From positions 1,922,001 through 1,986,000 of the forward strand of contig OZ238992.1 of NCBI GenBank assembly GCA_965183885.1: a stretch of DNA of 64,000 bases, in the 5' to 3' direction. Source of the DNA: UWMA-0277 sp965183885 (GTDB taxonomy: Bacteria; Bacteroidota; Bacteroidia; Flavobacteriales; BACL11). The position numbers and the translations under genes are program-made. Of the stretch, positions 44,321 to 51,806 are shown in pieces (the first letter of the stretch is position 1; the number at the start of each line of letters is the position of its first letter). The notes beneath the pieces are model-generated. The model worked only from the letters and a program-made list of their open reading frames with translations, was not told the origin of the DNA and made no database searches.

Positions 44321-47159
44321 TCTTATTGCAGCAGTTTTACTGTTTGCATCAACACTTGTAGCACAAGACTTAACAGAAACAACTTTAATAAAAGAAGCAA
44401 GTACTAATCCTTTAGATATTCCTTATGAAAAATGGGAGTTGCCTAATGGTTTAACAGTATTAATCCATGAGGATCATTCTGACCCTTTGGTGCAAGTTCA
44501 TGTTACTTACCACGTAGGAAGTAATCGTGAAACTGCTGGAAAATCAGGGTTTGCTCACTTTTTTGAGCACATGATGTTTCAAGGGTCTGAGCATGTAGCT
44601 GATGAAAGACACTTTAAAATTATAAGTGATGCTGGGGGAGATATGAATGGGAATACTACTGCTGATAGAACTGTATATTTTCAGACTGTTCCTTCAAATT
44701 ATTTAGAGACTGCTTTGTGGTTAGAGTCTGATAGAATGGGCTTTATGTTAAACGCTGTAACTCAGGAAAAATTTGAAAACCAAAGAGATGCGGTAAAAAA
44801 TGAAAAATATCAAAATCAAATTAACAGGCCTTACGGAATGAGTTATGAGATTTTAGGTCAGAACTTATATCCTCCATCTCACCCATATAACTGGCCGGTA
44901 ATTGGTTATGTTGATGACTTAGATAGAGCAACAGTTGATGATTTAAAAAATTTCTTTTTAAGATGGTACGGACCAAATAATGCAATATTAACTATAGCAG
45001 GGGATGTTACTGCAGAAGAGGTACTTCCTTTAGTGGAAAAATACTTTAGCACAATACAAAGGGGTGCAACAGTAAGAAGACAAAAAGCAAATGTTCCAAG
45101 ATTATCTTCAGATGTATATTGTGGTTATACTGATAATACCTATTTGCCTTTAATTGATATGGTATTTCCTACAGTACCTATGTACCATAAAGATGAAGCT
45201 CCTTTAGATATGTTATCAGCATTAATGGGTGGTGGAAATAACTCATTATTTTATAAAAACTTTGTAAAAGAAGAAAAAGCAATGCAAGCTTCTGTTAATC
45301 ACCCTTGCCGTGAGTTAGCAGGAGAGTTTCACTTTACAGTATTATCTTACCCTGATTGGCAAGAGGATCAAGGGGTCTATTTTAACCAGATTGAACAAGA
45401 TATAAGAAGTACAATTTCAGAGTGGGAAGAAAAAGGGTTTACCGATGAAGCCTTAGCAATGGTAAAAACAGAAATGGAGACTGGAATTATTAATCAAAAA
45501 GGGTCTGTAAGCTCTAAAGCATCAGCTATTTCTTCTATGGAATGGAGAGCTAGAGGTCGTATTAATATTTCTTCAGATATTAAAAGATATAATGATGTAA
45601 CCAGGGAAGATATAATGCGCGTTTTCAAAAAGTATATTAAAAATAGAAAAGCTGTTATTAATATTGTTCGTCCTAAAAGCCCTTATGTAAAAGAATTAGA
45701 TAGTATTATTAGTATTAACCCTAATGCTAACTTAATGCTAACTGAGGACTCACAATATGAAGATTTAGTATATAATAGACCAGTAGATAACTTTGATAGA
45801 GCAATACAGCCTAAAGCAGGTACACCAAAGCCTCCTAAAATTCCAGAATATTATAAAGATAAGTTTGCAAATGGAATTAGTATTATTGGTACAGAGTCAT
45901 CAGAATTACCTAAGGTAACTATACGATTAAACTTAGAAGGTGGAAGTTTATTAGAAGATGCTAAAAAAGTAGGTTTATCAGAGTTTACAGCTTATATGAT
46001 GAATGAGAGTACTAAAAGTAATGATGCTGAGGCTATAAGTACAATTTTAAGAAAATTAGGAAGTAGTATTTCTTTTTCTTCAGGAAAAACAGCTACAACT
46101 ATGACCATTAACTGTTTAACTAAAAACCTTGATGCAACATTAGCTATTGCTAAAGAAAAACTTTTTGAACCTGCATTTACTAGTGAAGATTTTGAATTGG
46201 TTAAAAAGCAAATGATTGAAAGTATAGAAGCTGATAAGAAAAATGCTCAAGGACTAGCATCTTCAGCATACTCAAAACAACTTTTTGGAGATACTCCTTT
46301 TGGAAGAAAAGCTAGTAGTAAAACAATTAATAAAATAAAGGTGTCTGATATAGAATCTTACTATAATAGTTTTTATACTCCTTCAGTAGCTTCTTTAGTT
46401 ATAGTTGGTGATATTGATAAGGAAACTATATTAGCTAAACTTGATTTTTTAAAGAATTGGGAAGGGGAGAGTGTTAATATCCCTACAGCTGATGACTTTG
46501 AATATCCAGAGGATAATGTAACACAAATTTATTTAATTGATAAAGAAGGGTCTTCACAATCTAATATATTTTTAGGACATAAAGCTGATAAGTTTGATGT
46601 TGCTGGAGATTATTTTAAATCAAAAATTATGAACTATCCATTAGGAGGTGGAGCTAGTGGGCGTTTATTCTTAAACCTTAGAGAAGATAAAGGGTTTACC
46701 TATGGTGTATATTCATTCTTTAGAGGTAGTGAGTATAATGGTTCCTTTACTGTATTTTCATCAGTAAAAACAGAAGCTACTGATAGTGCATTAGTTGAAA
46801 TATTTAAAGAGTTAAATGCTATGAATACAACAGGAATTACTGCTGATGAATTAGCAACTACAAAAAGCTCAATGCTTAATAGTGAGGCTTTAGAGTATGA
46901 AACGTTAGGACAAAAAGCAGGTTTCTTAAACACAATGTTAAAGTATAATCTTGATGAAACATTTATTGACGAACAAGTAAAAGTACTTAATGAGATTAGT
47001 TTAGATGAGATTAATGCATTAGCAAAAGCAAAAATTAATCCTGAAAAAATGAGTATTGTTATTGTAGGGAATAAGTATCTTATTAAAAAGAAATTAGAAA
47101 ATTTACAATCTAGTGCTGATGGCTTAAAATTTAATTTTAAGGTGACAGAACTTAAATAA
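44298..47159 (+). CDS. M16 family zinc peptidase, two-domain, secreted
   Basis: 953 residues from the ATG at 44298 (MKKMKKINL); an ATG at 44307 gives the same signal peptide (INLIAAVLLFASTLVA, cleavage before Gln), and both overlap the gyrA end. The inverted zinc motif HFFEHMMF with the distant Glu (in VKNEKYQNQ) is M16. The second half (from about residue 520, PKPPKIPEYYKDKFANGISIIG) is the inactive M16-like partner domain. A periplasmic peptide-degrading clamshell protease is expected. Co-transcribed with gyrA by overlap, which is unusual for a secreted protease. Confidence 0.92.
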   Translation: MKKMKKINLIAAVLLFASTLVAQDLTETTLIKEASTNPLDIPYEKWELPNGLTVLIHEDHSDPLVQVHVTYHVGSNRETAGKSGFAHFFEHMMFQGSEHVADERHFKIISDAGGDMNGNTTADRTVYFQTVPSNYLETALWLESDRMGFMLNAVTQEKFENQRDAVKNEKYQNQINRPYGMSYEILGQNLYPPSHPYNWPVIGYVDDLDRATVDDLKNFFLRWYGPNNAILTIAGDVTAEEVLPLVEKYFSTIQRGATVRRQKANVPRLSSDVYCGYTDNTYLPLIDMVFPTVPMYHKDEAPLDMLSALMGGGNNSLFYKNFVKEEKAMQASVNHPCRELAGEFHFTVLSYPDWQEDQGVYFNQIEQDIRSTISEWEEKGFTDEALAMVKTEMETGIINQKGSVSSKASAISSMEWRARGRINISSDIKRYNDVTREDIMRVFKKYIKNRKAVINIVRPKSPYVKELDSIISINPNANLMLTEDSQYEDLVYNRPVDNFDRAIQPKAGTPKPPKIPEYYKDKFANGISIIGTESSELPKVTIRLNLEGGSLLEDAKKVGLSEFTAYMMNESTKSNDAEAISTILRKLGSSISFSSGKTATTMTINCLTKNLDATLAIAKEKLFEPAFTSEDFELVKKQMIESIEADKKNAQGLASSAYSKQLFGDTPFGRKASSKTINKIKVSDIESYYNSFYTPSVASLVIVGDIDKETILAKLDFLKNWEGESVNIPTADDFEYPEDNVTQIYLIDKEGSSQSNIFLGHKADKFDVAGDYFKSKIMNYPLGGGASGRLFLNLREDKGFTYGVYSFFRGSEYNGSFTVFSSVKTEATDSALVEIFKELNAMNTTGITADELATTKSSMLNSEALEYETLGQKAGFLNTMLKYNLDETFIDEQVKVLNEISLDEINALAKAKINPEKMSIVIVGNKYLIKKKLENLQSSADGLKFNFKVTELK

Positions 47160-47181
47160 AACTTAATTAATAAAATCAATT

Positions 47182-48360
47182 ATGAAACTTAAAAAAGGAA
47201 TATTAACAGCAGTATTATTAGCTGTTACCACACTTACATTTGCACAATCGCATAATATTGTTAACGCTTCAATTGCATTAAGAAATGAGAACCTTGCTGA
47301 AGCTAAGGACTATATTGACCAGGCTTATTCGGCAGAAAGTACTGCTAATGATCCTAAAATGTGGAACTACCGTTCAAAAATCTACTTGGAGATAGCTATT
47401 AAAAAATCTGAACTAGATAGTGATGCTATTTTTAAAGCAACTGAAGCGTATTTAAAGTGCTTACAAACAGATAAAAAAGGAAGAATAGTTGTACGTAAAT
47501 GGACAGCAGAGGAGGATGTAAGATCAAGTTTAGTACAGTGTGGTTATAAACTATTTAATATTGCAATTGATAAGTATAACAAGGAGGACTATACAAGTTC
47601 TTTAAAGCACTACAATGTAATATTTGATATTATTCCTTTTGATACTGAAGATCAGTTAAAAAGAGGTAATATTACTGAAGAAACAATACTTTTTAATTCA
47701 TTTTACGCTGCAAATAAAATGAAGGATAATGTAAAGTCACGTGAGTTATTACAAAAGCTTATTGATATTAACTTTAATGAGCCTTCTATTTATATTCATA
47801 TGAGTAATAGTTACCTTGAAGATGATAATACAGAAAAGGCTATAGAGTATTTAGCATTAGGTAGAGAGAATTTTGAGGATGACCAATCACTTATTAATAC
47901 TGAAATTAACTTGTATATTAAATTAGGAAGAACATCTGAGTTAATTGAGAAGTTAGGTGAGGCAATAGCTTTAGATGAGGAAAATGATGTATTATTCTTT
48001 AATAGAGGAACTATTTATGATCAAGAAGGAGATTTAATAAATGCTGAAAAAGATTATAAAAAAGCTATCGAGTTGAATCCTTCAGCATTTGGAGCTAATT
48101 ATAATTTGGGAGCACTTTATTTTAATCAAGGAGTAGAGATAAATAATAAAGCAAATAGTACTAGTAATAATAGTACATATGAAAAATTAAAGAAGCAATC
48201 AGAAAGCACATTTGCTAAATCATTACCATATTTAGAAACTGCTTATGATTTAAACCCAGAGGATAAGAACACATTGTTGTCATTAAAACAATTATATTAT
48301 TTAAATGGGGACTATGCAAAGTCAGAAGAAATGAAGAAGCTTATTGCAGAACTTAAATAA
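47182..48360 (+). CDS. Secreted tetratricopeptide repeat protein
   Basis: 392 residues. Signal peptide (ILTAVLLAVTTLTFA, cleavage before Gln) and at least six TPR-like units, the clearest being NDVLFFNRGTIYDQEGDLINAEKDYKKAIELNPSAFGANYNLG. A TPR protein downstream of gyrA is common in Flavobacteriia. Role unknown, probably a periplasmic scaffold. 22 nt after the M16 gene; ends before a weak terminator. Confidence 0.9.
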   Translation: MKLKKGILTAVLLAVTTLTFAQSHNIVNASIALRNENLAEAKDYIDQAYSAESTANDPKMWNYRSKIYLEIAIKKSELDSDAIFKATEAYLKCLQTDKKGRIVVRKWTAEEDVRSSLVQCGYKLFNIAIDKYNKEDYTSSLKHYNVIFDIIPFDTEDQLKRGNITEETILFNSFYAANKMKDNVKSRELLQKLIDINFNEPSIYIHMSNSYLEDDNTEKAIEYLALGRENFEDDQSLINTEINLYIKLGRTSELIEKLGEAIALDEENDVLFFNRGTIYDQEGDLINAEKDYKKAIELNPSAFGANYNLGALYFNQGVEINNKANSTSNNSTYEKLKKQSESTFAKSLPYLETAYDLNPEDKNTLLSLKQLYYLNGDYAKSEEMKKLIAELK

Positions 48361-48370
48361 GAATAAAATG

Positions 48371-48398
48371 ATAAGTGGGAGCTAATACTCCCATTTAT
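48371..48398 (+). terminator. Probable terminator after the TPR gene
   Basis: ATAAGTGGGAG, loop CTAATA, CTCCCATTTAT: 11-bp stem with one G-T pair, 10 nt after the stop. There is no long T run, so termination may be incomplete. Confidence 0.6.
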
Positions 48399-48413
48399 TT
48401 AAATACAGTAATT

Positions 48414-48464
48414 TAACATAATATTAATTATAGGACAAAAGGAGTTGTGTGTTTATATATAGTA
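48414..48464 (+). repeat. Imperfect direct repeat, left copy
   Basis: Starts TAACATAAT, then TATAGGACAAAA and TTTATATATAGTA. The last 36 bp match the copy at 60908-60961 at 30 of 36 positions, and TAACATAAT is shared as well. The two copies bracket the ubiquitin-like, XRE-ImmA and T9SS genes. Confidence 0.55.
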
Positions 48465-48576
48465 CTATTGTATACTTTAGTCAACTATAATATATATTAT
48501 GTCTGCACTAGCGTTTGCCCTTTGGGTAAATTTTTTTACAAAAAAAATGAAAAAGAAAACTTTGGTCCTATAATTA
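48425..48576. repeat. Possible small element with 12-bp inverted ends
   Basis: TAATTATAGGAC at 48425-48436 and its exact inverse at 48565-48576 enclose 128 bp; similarity continues inward for a few bases (AAAAGG against CCAAAG). The inside has no ORF but a terminator-like hairpin. Size and plan resemble a MITE, but no target duplication is evident. Confidence 0.35.
48514..48537 (+). terminator. Terminator-like hairpin in the intergenic stretch
   Basis: TTTGCCC, loop TTT, GGGTAAA (one G-T pair), then seven T. Good intrinsic terminator shape on the plus strand, 150 nt after the TPR gene; it may serve as a second stop for that transcript or end an unrecognised small RNA. Confidence 0.55.
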
Positions 48577-48941
48577 GACATTATGTATAAATAGCCTGCT
48601 TGCCCTAGCACAATTTATTTTTTAAAAATATTTTTGTTTTAATAACAAAAAATTTTAAATATAAATTCAGCCGCTTTGCCAATGCATTTTTAAGAATTTA
48701 ATATTTTACCCACCGCCAAGAAATTTTATGTGGTAGTTTACTTGTATACAAAAAATGCTTTTGCCTTTATAATCTTAAGGCTTTATTTCGCATTTTTCTA
48801 TACTGCATTAACTGAATTTTATTATTTATTCATTTTGCCTTGATGACAAATGAAGCGTTAGCAAATTCACGAATACTATTAAATAAAATTATTAATGAGT
48901 AAAACGAACCAAAAAATCAAGAATTATTATAGTCTTTTCTT

Positions 48942-48987
48942 TAGCAACAATTAGCAAGTATATTAAAATGTTTGCTAATTGTTGTTA
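48942..48987. terminator. Long inverted repeat at the 3' end of the ubiquitin-like operon
   Basis: CAACAATTAGCAA and TTGCTAATTGTTG pair perfectly over 13 bp and extend to 16 bp with one G-T pair; 14-nt loop. It lies 27 nt after the stop of the JAB-E1 gene (minus strand). No T run follows on either strand, so it may protect the mRNA end more than terminate. Confidence 0.55.
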
Positions 48988-49013
48988 TAGGAAATTTATC
49001 AGGTGAAAATAAT

Positions 49014-50504
49014 TTAAAAACTAAATATTGAAGATGCTACTTTTTTTATAAGAGAATATAATCCTTTATTTTTTTTACCTGACAGGGAATTCTGATATTT
49101 AATTCTACTATTTTCTGATTGTAAGTGTTTTATTATTAAGGATTTATTTGTATCATCTGCACTTCCAATTAAATCTTTGGAAATCATACAGTCATGCTTA
49201 CAATTATTTTCAAAACTAAAATCTATATTTCCTGTATTAAAATCCATTTCTTTTGGACCGTAATAGAATCCTCTTGGTTTTAAAATCAAAGATAAAAATT
49301 GTTGTATTTCCATTCCTGCTAGACCCAAACTAAAACCGAAAACATTTTCACCTCGATTAATAAAGTGATTCTTAGGTAACCCCTTTATATACTTTGGATT
49401 ATCTAATTCTCCTGATAATTCTAATGCCGCATCTTCAGGTCTATATTGCCCCAAACATTGCATGCATATTCTTTCAGGTCCTATTGTGTGTGCTTTCCAT
49501 CTAGCTTGATCTATATTTGATAAATCTGCATTTGGATTTGTATCAATTCCACCATCAATAACTGGAATTAAGTTTGCAAATGATAAACAATCTAAAGCGT
49601 ATCTAGGAAGAGGCATATCTACACAAGAAAATAAAATATCACAATCAAGCGCTGCTTCTTGTCCTTCTTTTTCAGTAATACTATAAGGTACGGCATTAAT
49701 TTTTAAACCAGAAATGAGTTCAGTTTTTAAAAGTCTCTTTTTTTGAACATCTACTTTAAATTTTCCAATATCAGCTCTATTTATTGCTAATAATCTATCT
49801 AAATTTTTTAATTCAACTAAATCAAAATCAATAAGCGTTAAATTCTTAATACCTGTTCTTAAAATAGCTTCAGTAACTATAGAGCCAACACTACCTAAAC
49901 CTACTATTCCAATTTTCAATCTAGAAATTTCATGCTGTTTTAAATCTCCCCAAGATGAAATAGTACGTTTAAACTCTTCTCCGAAATTAGATTTTGGGAA
50001 AATATCATCACAGAAATATGTTTTTAGGGACTTACCTACTACCCTTACGGATTCGCACCAATATCGTTCATAAGTATTTGGGGCTTTTTTTATCCAAAAT
50101 CGAGCACTCCAATAATTATCTATTCCAATTGTCATTCCAACTAGAGGTAACCCTGTAACTGCCTTAACTCTTGGAGCTAACATTTTTTCTGCCTCTATAT
50201 CGTCAAAGCTCATTCCTTGCCAACCTGGATAAGGATGACTATGAATAAAACAGATTCCTAAATTATTAGCTAAAGCATAAGAGGTTGCCTTATCAAAATA
50301 AACGGAATTAAAACTTACATTTCCATGTATATTTCTATCTCCAAATTCTGGTAAAATCACTTCATTAATAACTCCTGTTTCTCGTAGTTTTCCAGAAGAT
50401 AATTTATAAAAAGCAAAGCATAAATCTTCTTGACCATCCTCTCTAATAAGGTGTTCAAAAAATATCCTATTGACATTTTCTGTCATTGTTATACTATACT
50501 TCAT
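49014..50504 (-). CDS. JAB peptidase fused to ThiF/E1-like activating enzyme
   Basis: 496 residues. Residues ~1-150 are a JAB/MPN domain with HSHP (His-88, His-90) and downstream Ser-99, Asp-101/102, the JAMM zinc site; such domains cut ubiquitin-like proteins. Residues ~190-410 are a ThiF/E1 domain: IGIVGLGSVGSIV (GxGxxG at 202-207), LTLIDFDLVELKNLDR (Asp and Arg of the adenylation site) and CMQCLGQ, a Cys pair near the expected catalytic or zinc Cys. It should activate the ubiquitin-like protein encoded two genes upstream and also process it. Start overlaps the E2-like stop (ATGA). Confidence 0.9.
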   Translation of the reverse strand: MKYSITMTENVNRIFFEHLIREDGQEDLCFAFYKLSSGKLRETGVINEVILPEFGDRNIHGNVSFNSVYFDKATSYALANNLGICFIHSHPYPGWQGMSFDDIEAEKMLAPRVKAVTGLPLVGMTIGIDNYWSARFWIKKAPNTYERYWCESVRVVGKSLKTYFCDDIFPKSNFGEEFKRTISSWGDLKQHEISRLKIGIVGLGSVGSIVTEAILRTGIKNLTLIDFDLVELKNLDRLLAINRADIGKFKVDVQKKRLLKTELISGLKINAVPYSITEKEGQEAALDCDILFSCVDMPLPRYALDCLSFANLIPVIDGGIDTNPNADLSNIDQARWKAHTIGPERICMQCLGQYRPEDAALELSGELDNPKYIKGLPKNHFINRGENVFGFSLGLAGMEIQQFLSLILKPRGFYYGPKEMDFNTGNIDFSFENNCKHDCMISKDLIGSADDTNKSLIIKHLQSENSRIKYQNSLSGKKNKGLYSLIKKVASSIFSF

Positions 50505-50860
50505 TCGAAATCTAATAATGTTCTTAAAAATGCTAAATAATCATCCGCAGTCATACCAGAAGTCCATCCTTTAAATGGTCTACTCCAATACTGATATTCT
50601 TGTGTAGGAACTTTTCTGTCGTGTATTCCGCCAAAAGGATGTGTGCCTCCACCTCCTGTAATAGGAAGTAAATGTGGTTTTATATGTGGTCCTGAAGGCG
50701 GTAACAATGGAAACTGTTGACCTTGTAAAGCTATTTCAATTTCTTGTCCTTTAAACCTCCCTAATGGAACGATAAACTTGAAGCACACAAAATTATTTGT
50801 GTGCATCCAAGTTTCGAGTCCTTTGCTTTGCAGTTGACTCATTAACTCATTATTTCCCAT
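50501..50860 (-). CDS. Prokaryotic E2-like protein (family E)
   Basis: 119 residues. FIVPLGRFKGQEIEIALQG, FPLLPPSGPHIKPHLLP, GGGGTHPFGG and YQYWSRPFKGW follow the pattern of the bacterial E2/UBC family E found between multi-ubiquitin and ThiF genes. An E2 would carry the ubiquitin-like protein from E1 to its target. The only cysteine is Cys-26, early in the fold, not after the LPP-H segment where the E2 catalytic Cys normally lies. 2 nt after the ubiquitin-like gene, 4-nt overlap with the JAB-E1 gene. Confidence 0.82.
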   Translation of the reverse strand: MGNNELMSQLQSKGLETWMHTNNFVCFKFIVPLGRFKGQEIEIALQGQQFPLLPPSGPHIKPHLLPITGGGGTHPFGGIHDRKVPTQEYQYWSRPFKGWTSGMTADDYLAFLRTLLDFE

Positions 50861-50862
50861 AA

Positions 50863-51306
50863 CTACGAAACAGTTGTAGGTTCAAGTTTACAAGAACTAA
50901 ATTTAAGAGCATTTTTAATAGATACTTTATGCTCTCTATCATTTTTATAACTAACTTCTATATGTCCACTAATTTGTTTTAAATAAAACCCATTAGCATT
51001 CTTTCCTGATGCAGTTAATATTTGATTTGGAGTCATAAAACATTCATCTACTTGAAAAGGTTCATCATCAACATAAATGATTAGTTTCTTATAAGGTTTT
51101 GCAAAAAAACCTTCAATTCCAGCCTCATTAAGATCAATTCTTTCATCTAATTGAACTGGCTCAAAACCTTTCTCATTTACTTTGATTAATAATTCATAAT
51201 CTTCAACCGGGAATAGATTTGCTTTCTTTAATATTTCTTCCCCTGTAATAATTGCATCAACAGTTTCAAATTTTTCTCTGTTAACTTTGTAACTAAATTT
51301 TTCCAT
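50863..51306 (-). CDS. Double ubiquitin-like protein (multiubiquitin family)
   Basis: 147 residues with two ubiquitin-like units: residues ~4-71 (VDAIITGEEILKKANLFP, YELLIKVNEKGFEPV, LDERIDLNEAGIEGFFA) and ~73-140 (LIIYVDDEPFQVDECFMTPNQIL, then a less regular second half). The phrase VDDEPFxVxxxxMTxxxIL is typical of the bacterial multiubiquitin family. It ends in KLEPTTVS with no Gly-Gly, so either the last residues are trimmed or the link uses another residue. First gene of a three-gene operon; a 9-bp palindrome lies 26 nt upstream. Confidence 0.85.
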   Translation of the reverse strand: MEKFSYKVNREKFETVDAIITGEEILKKANLFPVEDYELLIKVNEKGFEPVQLDERIDLNEAGIEGFFAKPYKKLIIYVDDEPFQVDECFMTPNQILTASGKNANGFYLKQISGHIEVSYKNDREHKVSIKNALKFSSCKLEPTTVS

Positions 51307-51331
51307 TTTTTTGTTTTTTTAATGGATTAAC

Positions 51332-51355
51332 TCATGTTCTTATATTAGAACATGA
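51332..51355. promoter_or_regulatory. Palindromic operator upstream of the ubiquitin-like operon
   Basis: TCATGTTCT, 6-nt spacer, AGAACATGA: perfect 9-bp arms. It lies 26 nt before the ATG of the ubiquitin-like gene, and no TAnnTTTG element was found for that gene, so the palindrome may mark a specially regulated promoter. The XRE-ImmA protein at 51807 is a possible binder. Confidence 0.6.
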
Positions 51356-51388
51356 ATATACTATTTTGGTAAAAGTTGTAAAAGAAAT

Positions 51389-51418
51389 TTTGATAATAAA
51401 TATAAAATTATATCTTTG
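51389..51418 (+). promoter_or_regulatory. Promoter of the predicted structured RNA
   Basis: TTTG at 51389-51392, 18 nt, then TATCTTTG at 51411-51418. Both elements of the Bacteroidota promoter are present at near-consensus spacing, better than most promoters in this window. Expected start near 51424. Confidence 0.65.
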
Positions 51419-51423
51419 CACAA

Positions 51424-51533
51424 CTATATAGGGATATTAAGGTGATAAGCCTTAATAGTGCAAGTCTGTAGAAAACTTTTACCCCATTTATATAATCCAA
51501 TTTATTGTTACCTGCAATAGATTGGATTTTTTT
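51424..51533 (+). ncRNA. Predicted ~110-nt structured non-coding RNA
   Basis: A strong promoter (51389-51418) and a strong terminator (51494-51533) bracket about 110 nt with no ORF. Inside is a perfect 8-bp hairpin (TATTAAGG/CCTTAATA at 51435-51457), then a GCAAG...AAAACTTTTACCCC stretch; GGG near 51431 could pair with the CCCC at 51482-51485 as a closing stem, and TTGCAC at the 5' end has an inverse GTGCAA near 51459. It lies between the ubiquitin-like operon and the XRE-ImmA gene. No family was recognised. Confidence 0.6.
51494..51533 (+). terminator. Terminator of the structured RNA
   Basis: AATCCAATTTATTG, loop TTACCTG, CAATAGATTGGATT: 14-bp stem with one G-T pair, then seven T. About 260 nt before the XRE-ImmA gene, so that gene needs its own promoter. 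Confidence 0.88.
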
Positions 51534-51806
51534 GTTTTTATCCTTTTTTATTTTTAAATTATGAATACAAATATACTTAAATAATATGTAATGATATTAC
51601 AATGATACTGTTTTTGTTATCAAAGTTTTTAACTTTATGTTAATAACATATTTCAATATTAATAACAGTATACTGAATATTTATTAGTTAGAGAGTTCTG
51701 ACAATAGTATCTTATATAGTTACTTGTAAAGTAAATAAATTAACAAACAACCTAATAATTAATTTATATTTTAATAGATTTGCAATCAACTTATATGATA
51801 AAATTT
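51534..51806 (+). promoter_or_regulatory. Leader of the XRE-ImmA gene
   Basis: AT-rich, no ORF. Contains two TTAATAACA direct repeats (near 51638 and 51658) that could be regulator sites, and the -7 element TAGATTTG at 51775-51782. The element ends 24 nt before the ATG at 51807 and 12 nt before the ATG at 51795. Confidence 0.45.

Larger units (their letters stand above)
48361..49013. other. 650-bp gene-free stretch rich in inverted repeats
   Basis: No ORF of note. It holds a repeat also found near 60.91 kb (48414-48464), an inverted copy of TAATTATAGGAC (48425-48436 and 48565-48576), a terminator-like hairpin (48514-48537), a nested stem-loop (48751-48797: AAAAATGC outside, GCCTT/AAGGC inside), a CTTGAT/ATCAAG segment near 48839-48920 resembling a degraded interspersed repeat of Flavobacteriales, and a 16-bp stem (48942-48987). 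It looks like the worn edge of an accessory region. Confidence 0.6.

Noticed and set aside
51332..51355. LexA/SOS box
   Set aside because: AGAACA/TGTTCT does not match SOS boxes I know, and no LexA gene is in the window; left as an operator of unknown owner.
51780..51806. TTG start giving a longer XRE-ImmA protein
   Set aside because: The TTG is part of the -7 element TAGATTTG (51775-51782), so it should not be transcribed; ATG at 51795 or 51807 fits better.
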